DNA of 64,000 nt from Lentimicrobium sp. (GTDB taxonomy: Bacteria; Bacteroidota; Bacteroidia; Bacteroidales; Lentimicrobiaceae), in the NCBI GenBank assembly GCA_023957275.1, contig JAMLHF010000018.1, positions 1 to 64,000 on the forward strand, in the 5' to 3' direction. A program made the translations under genes and the position numbers. The notes beneath the pieces were generated by a model, which was given only the letters and a program-made list of their open reading frames with translations, was not told the DNA's origin and did not search any database. Shown one piece after another: positions 33,751 to 42,948 of this stretch (position 1 is its first letter; each line of letters opens with the position of its first letter).

Positions 33751-36072
33751 ATGAAAATCAACACATTAAACAAAATATTCCGTCACGGAATGGCAGGGCT
33801 CTCCGCAATGTATTTTCTGGGCTTACCTACCGGTGTTCAGGCCCAGACATTTATACCCGGTCATGCAGAGGTGCCGTATTTTGAAGTTCCCGGAGGGGCA
33901 ACGGAGGTGCTGCCATTAAAGTCTACATCGGCTAAAGTGCGTATTGCCGGGGTGATTGCCCATGTAACCGTAAGTCAGGTTTATCAGAATCGCGGCAATC
34001 AGCCCGTTGAAGCGGTGTATGTATTTCCGGGGTCCACCCGTTCGGCCGTACACGCCATGCAGATGAAAATCGGCAGCCGTACCATTACTGCAAGGATTGA
34101 AACCCGCGATCAGGCGCAAAAAGATTACAATGCCGCGGTAAAGAAAGGCAGGACTGCCTCGCTGCTGGAGCAACAGCGGCCCAATGTCTTCGAAATGCAT
34201 GTGGGTAATATAATGCCCGGTGATTTGGTGGAGGTTGAAATTGCCTATACCGAAACCCTGCAGCAACGCGAAGGGGTTTATGAATTTGTTTACCCCACGG
34301 TGGCGGGCCCCCGGTATCATAAAGGCAGCAGCGAAGGAAACGGCGGACCGGAGTGGAACGCCAATCCCTGGCTGAAGGAAGGGGAACTTCCGGCTTATAC
34401 CTTCGACCTGGACTGCAGCATTCTCTCCGGGTTGCCCCTGAGGGAGGTCAGGTGTACTTCGCACCAGGTTGAGATTGACTATACAGACCGGAATTCTGCT
34501 TCGGTTAAACTGGGAAACAGTGAATTACATGGTGGCAACAGAGACTTTATACTGCAGTACCGCATTGGCGGCGAAGGCGTGGAAAGCGGCGTCTGGCTCT
34601 ACAGTGACGGAAAAGAAAACTTTTTCATGGCCAGCATTCAGCCACCGGCCCGGATGGAGTCCGAAATGATTCCTCCCCGTGAATACATATTTATTGTGGA
34701 TGTGTCCGGATCGATGTACGGATTCCCGCTGCAGGTTTCCAAAAAGCTGATATCCGGGTTGCTGAATGGACTGAAGTCTTCCGATCAGTTTAACATACTT
34801 TTCTTTTCCGGAGGTTCGGCTCAATTTGCCCGGCAATCGGTAGCCGCAACAGGTGAAAACATCTCTGCTGCGCTCAGGATGTTGGATGGTCAGCAGGGAG
34901 GCGGAGGCACAGAGTTGCTTCCCGCCCTGAAACAGGCATTGTCCATGAAATCGTCCGGAAATTATGCACGTACATTTGTGATTGCCACCGACGGTTACGT
35001 TACCGTGGAAAAAGAAGCTTTCGAGTTGATCCGCACCAGCCTGAATGAAGCCAGTTTCTTTAGCTTCGGCATTGGCAGTTCGGTAAACCGTTTTCTTATT
35101 GAAGGGCTGGCCCATGCCGGAGCCGGCGAGTCATGTATTATTACCAGCGAGCAGGAAGCTACCGAGAAGGCCGGCAGTTTTATGAAGTACATCAGCTCAC
35201 CCCTGCTTACCGGGGTTAACATCGCCTTCAATGAATTTATGGTTGATGAGCCGGAACCGGCTTCGGTGCCCGACTTATTTGCCTCTCGTCCTGTGGTGAT
35301 TTTTGGCAAATACCGCGGCAAACCGCAGGGGAGTATCGTGCTTTCCGGAAAGACGGGGAAAGGAGATTATGAGGTGCGTATTCCGCTCAGCCAGGCTGTT
35401 GTTTCATCTGACAATGAAGCCATTAAATACCTGTGGGCCAGGGAGCAGATCCAGCGTGTTGATGATTATGCAGGAGGCTATTCAGGGGTGCCAAAGGATG
35501 TGGAGGAAAGGGTTACCGGCCTTGGTCTCCGCTATAACCTGCTTACCAGTTACACTTCTTTTGTTGCTGTTGATAGTTTGATCAGAAATGATGGAAGTCC
35601 GGTTGTTACTGTGCGTCAGCCTCTTCCGCTCCCTGAGGGAGTTAGTGATTTTGCCGTTGCGCAGCATGTTTCAGGCGTTAGACTGGGCCGTTACAGCAAG
35701 GCTGAAAATTCATCCATGGGCTATGCAGTTGCTGCAGAAGCTTGTGAAGATATAGAAATCCCGGCTGTATACTCGATGGTTGAAATGATGCCTTCTTTTA
35801 AAGGCGGGGAAAGTGCGCTGGAACGCTTTATCAGTAAAAACCTCAAATATCCTGAGGAAGCGCGGAAAAACGGGATAAGCGGAGATGTAATTATTGAATT
35901 TATTGTGAATGCGGATGGTTCGCTGAGCGGGTTCAGAATCCTGAAAAAACTTGGTTATGGCTGTGATGAAGAAGCCTTGCGCGTTATTCGCCTGATGCCG
36001 GCCTGGAACCCCGGAAAACAGAATGGCCGGAAGGTAAAAACGAAAATGGTATTACCGGTGAATTTTTCCTGA
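33751..36072 (+). CDS. VIT and VWA domain protein with TonB C-terminal domain
   Basis: A 773-residue envelope protein. Signal peptide about 1-32 (ends GVQAQ). A VIT domain (about 45-175, VLPLKSTSAKVRIAGVIAHVTVSQVYQN…EAVYVFPG) is followed by a VWA domain (about 310-480) with an intact MIDAS metal site, FIVDVSGSMYGFPL, and ATDGYVT further on. A beta region and the YAGGYSG/TSYTSFVAVD block typical of inter-alpha-trypsin-inhibitor-like proteins come next. The last 95 residues are a TonB C-terminal domain (MPSFKGGESALERFISKNLKYPEEA, GCDEEALRVIRLMPAW). There is no obvious second membrane helix, so it is periplasmic or anchored by an uncleaved signal. It lies 165 bp after the TonB gene, same strand. 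Confidence 0.88.
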   Translation: MKINTLNKIFRHGMAGLSAMYFLGLPTGVQAQTFIPGHAEVPYFEVPGGATEVLPLKSTSAKVRIAGVIAHVTVSQVYQNRGNQPVEAVYVFPGSTRSAVHAMQMKIGSRTITARIETRDQAQKDYNAAVKKGRTASLLEQQRPNVFEMHVGNIMPGDLVEVEIAYTETLQQREGVYEFVYPTVAGPRYHKGSSEGNGGPEWNANPWLKEGELPAYTFDLDCSILSGLPLREVRCTSHQVEIDYTDRNSASVKLGNSELHGGNRDFILQYRIGGEGVESGVWLYSDGKENFFMASIQPPARMESEMIPPREYIFIVDVSGSMYGFPLQVSKKLISGLLNGLKSSDQFNILFFSGGSAQFARQSVAATGENISAALRMLDGQQGGGGTELLPALKQALSMKSSGNYARTFVIATDGYVTVEKEAFELIRTSLNEASFFSFGIGSSVNRFLIEGLAHAGAGESCIITSEQEATEKAGSFMKYISSPLLTGVNIAFNEFMVDEPEPASVPDLFASRPVVIFGKYRGKPQGSIVLSGKTGKGDYEVRIPLSQAVVSSDNEAIKYLWAREQIQRVDDYAGGYSGVPKDVEERVTGLGLRYNLLTSYTSFVAVDSLIRNDGSPVVTVRQPLPLPEGVSDFAVAQHVSGVRLGRYSKAENSSMGYAVAAEACEDIEIPAVYSMVEMMPSFKGGESALERFISKNLKYPEEARKNGISGDVIIEFIVNADGSLSGFRILKKLGYGCDEEALRVIRLMPAWNPGKQNGRKVKTKMVLPVNFS

Positions 36073-36113
36073 GCTAAAACTTCAGTAGTATCCCCGTTTG
36101 TGTGAAAGATTTC

Positions 36114-36145
36114 AAGGCTGGTTTTTATACCGGCCTTTGTTTTCT
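36114..36145 (+). terminator. Terminator after the VIT/VWA gene
   Basis: AAGGCTGGT (36114-36122) pairs with ACCGGCCTT (36129-36137; one wobble) around a 6-base loop, followed by TGTTTTCT. It separates the convergent VIT/VWA and hydrolase genes. Confidence 0.7.
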
Positions 36146-36154
36146 GATTGATAT

Positions 36155-37246
36155 TCAGTTGCCTTGCGGTCGGTAAGCGGCTTTATGTATATCAGAAACT
36201 GAGTTTAGTTTCCGGGGCGGATTGAGGTATTTACTGAGGAACCGGTAGATTTTCAACCTGATTTCCTTGGCGGTTCTGGTGTCGATGCGGTCGAAGGAAT
36301 GGCCGCCCTCAACATCCTGAAATATCTCATATTCAAATTTTTTTCCTTCTGCTTTCAGCGATTTGATCAGGTGTTCCACTTCCAGCACATTCACGTCATC
36401 GTCGTTGGTATTGGTATGGATCAGCAGGGGTGTTTTCAGCTTGTGGGCGTTCCAGGCAGGTGAACGGCGGCGGTATTCCTCCACGTCTTCCTGGGCGGTT
36501 TTTCCCAGGTGATAGTCCGCAGAGTAAAGTGAGCGGTATTCATCATCGTAATAACCCATTCTGGCAATCAGATCACTCACGGGAACCCCGGCAAAGCATA
36601 CATTGAAGGCGTCCGGATAGTTAAAAACATTCATCAGCGCAATCAGCCCGCCATGGCTCCATCCGATAATGCCCACCCGCGAGGCATCCACCATTTCATA
36701 ATTCTCCACCATATGGTCACGGGCGGCTTTTACGTCTTCAATTTCTAGTCCGCCATAATCAATCTTCATCCAGAAACTTTTCCCATAACCGGTACTTCCG
36801 CGGTATTCAGGCGCAACCACGATATAGCCCTGCGCCATCAGTTCTCGGATGATGTGGGTATGATAGGTGGTAAAATCTGCATGCACGCCGCCGTGCGGCA
36901 ATACAATCAGGGGGTACTTGTCGCCGGGGTTGATCCACCTCGGGATAAAAACATAGCTGTAGAATTTCAGCGGATTCCCTGCTCCCATGGCGGTGGGATT
37001 TTTTACACGGGCGGGAGGGGGGCCGGTGATGTAAATTTTATCGATATAAGCAACATCCCCTGCCCGCTGATACCAGAGGATGTCATCTATGCTTTTGGCA
37101 AGCTCGTCGAAACGGTGTTCAAGATCGTTGATCTTTTGCATCAGTTCGGCAGGTGAAGGTTCCGTTTGCTGAGCAGCCAGATCAGCACAGAAACCTGTCA
37201 GCAAAATGGAAAGTAAAGCAAATAGCAGGCAGTTATGTTTGCGCAT
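36155..37246 (-). CDS. Prolyl-oligopeptidase-family alpha/beta hydrolase
   Basis: A 363-residue secreted hydrolase with a signal peptide (about 1-26, ends DLAAQ) and a coiled segment near 30-55. The S9-type alpha/beta hydrolase domain (about 85-350) has PLIVLPHGGVHADF, GYIVVAPEYRGSTGYGKSFW, the nucleophile in GIIGWSHGGL (Ser about 207), the acid in HTNTNDDDVNV and the His in DVEGGHSFDR. The usual N-terminal propeller of prolyl oligopeptidases is missing, so it is a compact dipeptidyl-peptidase-like or esterase-like enzyme. Substrate unknown. The ATG at 37246 starts the signal; a codon 11 residues upstream does not fit. It follows TATTTTTG on the minus strand (37268-37275). Confidence 0.87.
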   Translation of the reverse strand: MRKHNCLLFALLSILLTGFCADLAAQQTEPSPAELMQKINDLEHRFDELAKSIDDILWYQRAGDVAYIDKIYITGPPPARVKNPTAMGAGNPLKFYSYVFIPRWINPGDKYPLIVLPHGGVHADFTTYHTHIIRELMAQGYIVVAPEYRGSTGYGKSFWMKIDYGGLEIEDVKAARDHMVENYEMVDASRVGIIGWSHGGLIALMNVFNYPDAFNVCFAGVPVSDLIARMGYYDDEYRSLYSADYHLGKTAQEDVEEYRRRSPAWNAHKLKTPLLIHTNTNDDDVNVLEVEHLIKSLKAEGKKFEYEIFQDVEGGHSFDRIDTRTAKEIRLKIYRFLSKYLNPPRKLNSVSDIHKAAYRPQGN

Positions 37247-37576
37247 GAGACGGTGATTTGAATCAAACAAAAATAGCATTTTCTGACTTTACCCGTAAAA
37301 CGTCTGATGTTTGCATCCCTTTGAAACAGGATTCCGGCCATCAGTCTTTATCAATTTATTGTTTTTCTACCCGGTATTATAAAAATATTTCATTTTTACG
37401 AACAGTAATCGTTTCACTATCAGAATATAGATCAAAGCAAACATATATAATTATAAGAATGTGAGTATCAAAGCCTTAATTAGACTGATTATATATTACA
37501 AAATCTCGGATAAATTCTCCGATTTGCTTCATTAGTAACAAATTAGTCCATACTTTTGCCGGAAATTTCAAAACCT
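37247..37576. other. Divergent intergenic region between hydrolase and mce
   Basis: No gene is seen in these 330 bp. The region holds a minus-strand -7-like box TATTTTTG (37268-37275) for the hydrolase. An AT-rich stretch follows (about 37360-37520), with the mce promoter at its right end. Confidence 0.5.
37523..37558 (+). promoter_or_regulatory. Promoter of the mce-mmd operon
   Basis: TTTG (37523-37526), 24 bp, then TACTTTTG (37551-37558), close to the Bacteroidota consensus. The mce ATG is 18 bp after the -7 box. Confidence 0.5.
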
Positions 37577-37987
37577 ATGAAACCTACACATATTGAACAC
37601 ATTGGTATCGCGGTGAAGAGCCTCGAGGAGAGCATACCATACTATGAAAAGGTACTCGGACTGGAATGTTACGCCATTGAAGAAGTAAAAGACCAGAAGG
37701 TAAAAACGGCATTTTTCATGGTTGGGCAGACCAAGCTGGAACTGCTTGAATCTACTGATCCGGAAGGGCCGATTGGTAAGTTTATTGAAAAGAAGGGCGA
37801 GGGCATTCATCACATTGCATTTGCCGTTGAAAATGTTTCAGGGATGCTTGAGCATGCTGCCGCCAATGGTGTGCAGCTGATCGACAAGCAGCCCAGGCGC
37901 GGTGCCGAGGGACTCGACATTGCCTTTATACATCCTAAGTCGACCTTTGGTGTGCTCACCGAGTTTTGCATGCATCCTGAAAAATAA
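37577..37987 (+). CDS. mce: Methylmalonyl-CoA epimerase
   Basis: A 136-residue vicinal-oxygen-chelate protein that interconverts (2R)- and (2S)-methylmalonyl-CoA. Metal ligands are visible as His in THIEHIGIAV, Glu in KLELLEST, His in GIHHIAFAVENV and Glu in GVLTEFCMHPEK. It is the first gene of the methylmalonyl-CoA decarboxylase operon and supplies the epimer the decarboxylase uses. The ATG at 37577 (MKPTHIEHIG) is preferred over a codon 7 residues upstream that lies inside the -7 region. Confidence 0.95.
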   Translation: MKPTHIEHIGIAVKSLEESIPYYEKVLGLECYAIEEVKDQKVKTAFFMVGQTKLELLESTDPEGPIGKFIEKKGEGIHHIAFAVENVSGMLEHAAANGVQLIDKQPRRGAEGLDIAFIHPKSTFGVLTEFCMHPEK

Positions 37988-38070
37988 AATTCACCTGAAA
38001 TAGTAACGAAACGCACGCATTGCATGGCATCCATCCAATGCGTGTGTTTAATTTAAAACCCAATTCACAA

Positions 38071-39630
38071 ATGTCTTTTGAAAGTAAAATTAAGGAGCTT
38101 CTTGAAAAAAGGGAGCTGGCTAAGTTAGGCGGAGGCCAGAAAAGGATTGACGCCCAGCACGCCAAGGGAAAGTTGACTGCCCGTGAAAGAATTGAACTGC
38201 TTTTGGATGAAGGCAGCTTCGAGGAGTTCGATATGTTCGTAACGCACCGCTGTACCAATTTTGGTATTGAAAAGCAGGAATTTTTATCCGACGGTGTGGT
38301 GACCGGTCACGGCACCATTGATGGTCGGGTAGTTTATGTGTTTTCACAGGATTTCACTGTTTTTGGCGGCTCGCTTTCCGAGGCATTTGCCAATAAGATC
38401 TGCAAGGTAATGGATCAGGCCATGAAAGTGGGTGCTCCGCTTATCGGGATCAACGATTCTGGTGGAGCCAGGATCCAGGAAGGTGTTAACAGTCTTGCAG
38501 GCTATGCCGAGATTTTCGAACGCAACATTCTGGCCTCCGGGGTAATTCCTCAGATCTCTGCCATTTTTGGCCCTTGTGCCGGCGGCGCGGTATATTCACC
38601 TGCACTCACCGACTTTATTTTGATGAGTAAAGGCACTTCCAATATGTTTGTGACCGGCCCCAAGGTTGTGAAAACAGTTACCGGCGAGGTAGTTACGGAA
38701 GAGGAGCTTGGCGGTGCCATGGTTCACGGTTCAAAATCGGGGATTTCACATTTTGTAGCCGAAGATGAGACGGAAGGCATTGCCCTGATCAGGAAACTGG
38801 TCAGTTACCTTCCCCAGAATAATCTCGAAGATCCTCCTGCGTTTCCGTGCAGTGATCCCATTGACAGGCTTGAGGATTCTCTTAATTATATCATCCCTGA
38901 AAATCCGAATAAGCCTTACGATGTTAAGGACATTATTCATTCCATCGTTGATCAGGGTGAATTTCTGGAAATTCAGCGGCATTATGCGCCCAATATCGTG
39001 ATTGGTTTTGCGCGCTTCAATGGGATGCCGGCAGGTATTGTTGCCAACCAGCCCAACTACCTGGCCGGGGTGCTCGACATTAACGCATCCCGCAAGGCTG
39101 CCCGTTTTGTGCGCTTCTGCGATGCATTCAATATTCCCATCCTTACCCTGGTTGACGTTCCGGGCTTCCTTCCGGGCACAGCCCAGGAGTACGGCGGAAT
39201 CATTATCCATGGAGCCAAGTTGCTTTATGCCTATGGTGAAGCTACCGTTCCCAAGGTTACAGTGGTCCTGCGTAAAGCTTACGGCGGTGCTTATTGTGTA
39301 ATGAGTTCGAAACACCTGCGTGGCGATATCAACTACGCCTGGCCAGGTGCCGAAATTGCCGTGATGGGCCCCAAAGGCGCCATAGAAGTGCTGCACAATA
39401 AAAAGCTGGCTGAGATAACCGATCCGAAGGAACGCGAAGAATTTATCCTGAAAAGCGAGGAAGAATACAAGGATAAGTTCGCCAATCCTTACAATGCGGC
39501 GAAATACGGTTACATTGACGATGTGATTGAGCCACGCAATACACGGTTCCGTATTATCAGGGCATTCCAGGCGCTGGCTACCAAAAAGGACGTAAACCCG
39601 CCCAAGAAACATTCAAATTTACCATTATAA
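38071..39630 (+). CDS. mmdA: Methylmalonyl-CoA decarboxylase alpha subunit (carboxyltransferase)
   Basis: A 519-residue carboxyltransferase that moves the carboxyl group of methylmalonyl-CoA to biotin on the carrier subunit. Family marks include [23 protein letters not shown], the oxyanion regions [14 protein letters not shown] and [28 protein letters not shown], and [24 protein letters not shown]. No biotin carboxylase gene is nearby, and a sodium-pump beta subunit is, so it acts as a decarboxylase rather than an ATP-dependent propionyl-CoA carboxylase. The ATG at 38071 fits the family start [14 protein letters not shown]. Its TAA overlaps the next ATG (TAATG). Confidence 0.95.
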   Translation: MSFESKIKELLEKRELAKLGGGQKRIDAQHAKGKLTARERIELLLDEGSFEEFDMFVTHRCTNFGIEKQEFLSDGVVTGHGTIDGRVVYVFSQDFTVFGGSLSEAFANKICKVMDQAMKVGAPLIGINDSGGARIQEGVNSLAGYAEIFERNILASGVIPQISAIFGPCAGGAVYSPALTDFILMSKGTSNMFVTGPKVVKTVTGEVVTEEELGGAMVHGSKSGISHFVAEDETEGIALIRKLVSYLPQNNLEDPPAFPCSDPIDRLEDSLNYIIPENPNKPYDVKDIIHSIVDQGEFLEIQRHYAPNIVIGFARFNGMPAGIVANQPNYLAGVLDINASRKAARFVRFCDAFNIPILTLVDVPGFLPGTAQEYGGIIIHGAKLLYAYGEATVPKVTVVLRKAYGGAYCVMSSKHLRGDINYAWPGAEIAVMGPKGAIEVLHNKKLAEITDPKEREEFILKSEEEYKDKFANPYNAAKYGYIDDVIEPRNTRFRIIRAFQALATKKDVNPPKKHSNLPL

Positions 39631-40538
39631 TGACCAAGGCAGCAATGAAAAAAACAATAAACATCGCCCGTGCAGTTTTTGTGCTGGCCATGGTGTTGAC
39701 TGCCGGCCACGGTAATGCGCAAAGCTCCCTTGACCTCAGGATCAATGAGGTGCTGGTTATCAACGATTCGAATTATGTTGACAACTATGGAAAAAGAAGC
39801 GGATGGATTGAAATCTTCAATTCGGCATATAATACAGTGGATATCGGCGGGCTTTACCTGACCAATGACCCTGAAAATCCAACCAAGTATTCAATTCCCA
39901 AAGGAGATCCTGTTACCCGGATTGCTCCCAGGAATTACCTTCTGTTTTATGCGGATGGATTGCCAACAAGGGGAATACAGCACCTCAACTTTACCTTTGA
40001 CAGTGATACCAGTAACTACATTGCACTCTATGAGGGCAATGGTAAAACCCTCATTGATGCCGTCAGGCTTGGATCTCAGGAATCTGATATTTCATTCGGA
40101 AGGATTGAAGACGGGGGCACTGAATGGGACTACCTTCCGAAAACCACCCCTGCAGCGAACAACTTTACCGGTGAAATAATTTCTCCCGGCGAAAAGTTTG
40201 TAATTATGGACCCGTATGGGGTTGGCATGGCTGTAATTGCCATGTCTGTTGTTTTTTCAGCTTTGGTGTTGCTTTATGCAGTATTTAAGAATACCAAAAA
40301 GTTGTATAGCATCAACCTGAAAAAACTTTTCAGCAGACGCGAGGAAGAAGTTGAAACACCCGCATCGGCACAGGAGGAGATTTCAGGAGAAGTGAATGCC
40401 GCCATTGCCCTTGCGCTCCATATGTACGTCAATGCCCTTCATGATCATGAAGAGACCGTGCTTACCATCAAAAAGGTAGCCCGCGCCTATTCTCCCTGGA
40501 GTTCAAAAATTTACGGACTCAGGAATATTCCACGTTGA
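39630..40538 (+). CDS. Lamin-tail domain fused to OadG-like sodium-pump subunit
   Basis: A 302-residue protein occupying the OadG (gamma/delta) position. It has a signal peptide (about 6-31, ends NAQ) and an extracytoplasmic lamin-tail-like beta domain (about 35-165; LRINEVLVINDSNYVDNYG, RSGWIEIFN, YLTNDPENPTKYSIP). One membrane helix follows (about 192-217, GVGMAVIAMSVVFSALVLLYAVF), then a cytoplasmic tail ending in SPWSSKIYGLRNIPR, the conserved end of Bacteroidota OadG-like subunits. Classical OadG is only about 85 residues. OadG tethers the carboxyltransferase to the membrane beta subunit; the added periplasmic domain has no known role. The ATG overlaps the mmdA stop by 1 bp. Confidence 0.85.
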   Translation: MTKAAMKKTINIARAVFVLAMVLTAGHGNAQSSLDLRINEVLVINDSNYVDNYGKRSGWIEIFNSAYNTVDIGGLYLTNDPENPTKYSIPKGDPVTRIAPRNYLLFYADGLPTRGIQHLNFTFDSDTSNYIALYEGNGKTLIDAVRLGSQESDISFGRIEDGGTEWDYLPKTTPAANNFTGEIISPGEKFVIMDPYGVGMAVIAMSVVFSALVLLYAVFKNTKKLYSINLKKLFSRREEEVETPASAQEEISGEVNAAIALALHMYVNALHDHEETVLTIKKVARAYSPWSSKIYGLRNIPR

Positions 40539-40584
40539 TTTTTGATTCACCCGGGGTATAACCCAATAAAAGAAAAATTAGAGA

Positions 40585-41028
40585 ATGAAAAAGTTCAAGT
40601 TTACCATAAACGGCAATGTTTACGAAGTAGATATTCAGAATATTGAAGACAACATTGCAGAAATTGAAGTCAACGGAACCACTTACCGGGTTGAGGTTGA
40701 AAAAGCGATTCAAACTTCCAAAACACCCAAGCTGATGCGGTCGGTAAGTGTACCTTCCACTGATTCAGCTCCCAGTATTGCCAAAACCTCCAGTCCGGCT
40801 TCCCCGAAGGGAACAGGTAATGTGAAATCTCCGTTGCCAGGTGTGATTCTGGATGTACATGTCAGGGAAGGGGATGCAGTAAAAGTCGGGCAGCGGCTTA
40901 TTACCCTGGAAGCTATGAAAATGGAAAACAACATCAACGCTGATAAAGAGGGCCGGATCGTTTCCCTGAAAGTTCATAAAGGGGATGCTGTAATGGAAGG
41001 GGATGTATTAATCGTGATAGGAGAATAA
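40585..41028 (+). CDS. mmdC: Biotin carboxyl carrier subunit of the decarboxylase
   Basis: A 147-residue biotin carrier. An N-terminal small beta domain (1-40, MKKFKFTINGNVYEVDIQNI) is followed by a Ser/Pro/Ala-rich flexible linker (about 41-80) and a biotinyl domain (81-147). The biotinylated lysine is Lys112 in LEAMKMENN. It shuttles the carboxyl group between MmdA and the membrane decarboxylase MmdB, whose gene starts 3 bp after its stop. Confidence 0.94.
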   Translation: MKKFKFTINGNVYEVDIQNIEDNIAEIEVNGTTYRVEVEKAIQTSKTPKLMRSVSVPSTDSAPSIAKTSSPASPKGTGNVKSPLPGVILDVHVREGDAVKVGQRLITLEAMKMENNINADKEGRIVSLKVHKGDAVMEGDVLIVIGE

Positions 41029-41031
41029 CGC

Positions 41032-42195
41032 ATGGAACATTCCGGAAGCTTTCTGACTTTTATTGGCGAACACCTGCAACAGTTTTTTTCTTATACAGCC
41101 TTCGCCAATTTAACTTCAGGCCATCTTATTATGATTGCGGTTGGTCTGATATTTATCTACCTCGCCATTGTTAAGGAATATGAACCTATGCTGCTTATTC
41201 CCATCGGATTTGGAATACTGGTAGGGAACATTGCTTTTACCCCTGGATTAAAAATCGGGATTTATGAAACAGGCAGTGTGCTGAATTACCTTTATTTTGG
41301 CGTTCTTCAAGGAGTATATCCTCCCCTGATCTTTCTGGGTATTGGTGCAATGACAGATTTTTCTGCCCTGATCTCGAATCCCAAGCTGATGCTGATCGGT
41401 GCGGCTGCCCAGTTTGGTATTTTTGGCGCTTATGCCATTGCGCTGTTGCTGGGATTCAGTCCGAGTGAAGCCGGCGCCATCGCCATTATCGGAGGTGCCG
41501 ACGGTCCTACAGCTATCTTCCTCTCGTCGAAACTTGCGCCTGAACTGATGGGTGCCATCGCCATTTCGGCTTACTCTTACATGGCCCTGGTTCCGGTAAT
41601 CCAGCCCCCGATTATGCGGCTGCTTACCAATAAAAGGGAGCGCCTGATCCGTATGAAACCTCCGCGCAGCGTTTCGAAAACAGAGAAAGTGCTCTTCCCT
41701 ATCATCGGGATGTTATTGACCACTTTTATTGTACCTTCGGGACTTCCGCTATTGGGTATGCTTTTCTTTGGCAACCTGCTGAAAGAAAGTGGTGTAACCA
41801 AAAGGTTGGCTGATACTGCCAAGGGTGCACTCATCGACATTGTAACCATTCTCATCGGACTAACCGTTGGCGCCTCAACCCAGGCAACCACCTTCCTTAC
41901 CGCAAAATCGGTCGGGATTTTTGCCCTGGGTGCTGCTTCGTTTGTGATTGCCACCACTGCGGGTGTTTTATTTGTGAAAATCTTCAATATATTTCTGAAG
42001 GAAGGTAATAAGATCAATCCGCTGATCGGTAACTCGGGTGTGTCGGCGGTGCCTGACAGTGCCCGTGTTTCTCAGGTTGTGGGGCTTGAGTACGACAAAA
42101 CCAATCACCTGCTGATGCACGCCATGGGCCCCAATGTGGCCGGGGTAATCGGCAGTGCCGTTGCAGCAGGTATTCTGTTGGGTTTCTTGTCATAA
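41032..42195 (+). CDS. mmdB: Sodium-ion-translocating decarboxylase beta subunit
   Basis: A 387-residue integral membrane protein with about ten helices. It decarboxylates carboxybiotin and exports sodium ions. Family signatures are IFLGIGAMTDFSALI (about 102-116), GGADGPTAIFLSSKLAPEL with the conserved Asp needed for sodium transport (about 155-173), and SYMALVPVIQPPIMRLLT. The C-terminus has NVAGVIGSAVAAGILLGFL. It is the last gene of the mce-mmdA-oadG-mmdC-mmdB operon and is followed by a strong terminator. The start codon ATG (41032) is 3 bp after mmdC. Confidence 0.95.
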   Translation: MEHSGSFLTFIGEHLQQFFSYTAFANLTSGHLIMIAVGLIFIYLAIVKEYEPMLLIPIGFGILVGNIAFTPGLKIGIYETGSVLNYLYFGVLQGVYPPLIFLGIGAMTDFSALISNPKLMLIGAAAQFGIFGAYAIALLLGFSPSEAGAIAIIGGADGPTAIFLSSKLAPELMGAIAISAYSYMALVPVIQPPIMRLLTNKRERLIRMKPPRSVSKTEKVLFPIIGMLLTTFIVPSGLPLLGMLFFGNLLKESGVTKRLADTAKGALIDIVTILIGLTVGASTQATTFLTAKSVGIFALGAASFVIATTAGVLFVKIFNIFLKEGNKINPLIGNSGVSAVPDSARVSQVVGLEYDKTNHLLMHAMGPNVAGVIGSAVAAGILLGFLS

Positions 42196-42218
42196 TGATA
42201 AAAGTTTTGTTACATTTG

Positions 42219-42251
42219 AAGCCGGAACACCAATAATGTTCCGGCTTTTTT
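42219..42251 (+). terminator. Terminator of the mmd operon
   Basis: Perfect 11-bp stem AAGCCGGAACA (42219-42229) with TGTTCCGGCTT (42237-42247), then a T-run to 42251. Confidence 0.92.
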
Positions 42252-42291
42252 CCGGTTTTTCAACCGGGATTTCTTCACACAATTATCGTTT

Positions 42292-42909
42292 ATGCTGATT
42301 ATTGGTATTGCCGGCGGATCAGGCTGCGGTAAGTCAACCGTAGTCAAACAGATTATCAAAAAATTACCCAAAGATTCGGTTTCTATTCTGCCACAGGACT
42401 CCTATTACAAGGATAACGGACACCTCTCGCAAGAGGAAAGAGCCAGGATAAATTTTGACCATCCTTCCTCCATCGAGTTTAACCTGCTGATCAAGCATGT
42501 GGATTTGCTGAAGGAGGGCCAGACCATAGGGATGCCCATCTACAGCTATCTCACCTGCGCCCGGGCCAAGGAAACCATTCCTGTAGAGCCACGTGAAGTG
42601 GTGATTGTGGAAGGCATCCTGATCATGTCGAATCCGCGCCTGAGAGACCGGATGGACATCAAGGTGTTTGTCGACGCCGATGCCGACGACCGGTTAATGC
42701 GGATCATCCGGCGCGATATTGAAGAACGCGGGCGTTCGTTTTCGCAGGTCCTCGACCATTACGAACGCTTCGTAAAGCCCATGCATCTGCAGTTTATCGA
42801 ACCCACCAAGCGCTATGCTGATATCATTGTTCCCCAGGGCGGAGCCAATCATGTTGCCATCGATATCCTGACCTCAAGAATCAAAATGAACCTTAAGGAT
42901 AAAATATAA
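42292..42909 (+). CDS. udk: Uridine kinase
   Basis: A 205-residue nucleoside kinase that phosphorylates uridine and cytidine in pyrimidine salvage. Walker A is GGSGCGKST (residues 8-16). Uridine-binding residues lie in LPQDSYYKD and NFDHPSSIEF, VIVEGILIM is the Walker B-like strand, and IRRDIEERGRS is the lid with its paired arginines. Normal length. It has its own transcription unit between two terminators. Confidence 0.96.
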   Translation: MLIIGIAGGSGCGKSTVVKQIIKKLPKDSVSILPQDSYYKDNGHLSQEERARINFDHPSSIEFNLLIKHVDLLKEGQTIGMPIYSYLTCARAKETIPVEPREVVIVEGILIMSNPRLRDRMDIKVFVDADADDRLMRIIRRDIEERGRSFSQVLDHYERFVKPMHLQFIEPTKRYADIIVPQGGANHVAIDILTSRIKMNLKDKI

Positions 42910-42948
42910 AATATGCCATAATGGCACATAAATCAATTGTAAATTTGT

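Noticed and set aside
36114..36145. Small RNA between the VIT/VWA and hydrolase genes
   Set aside because: The structure is adequately explained as a terminator; no promoter lies just upstream.
38746..39612. 288-residue minus-strand open frame
   Set aside because: Entirely antisense to mmdA; long shadow frames are expected with this codon usage.
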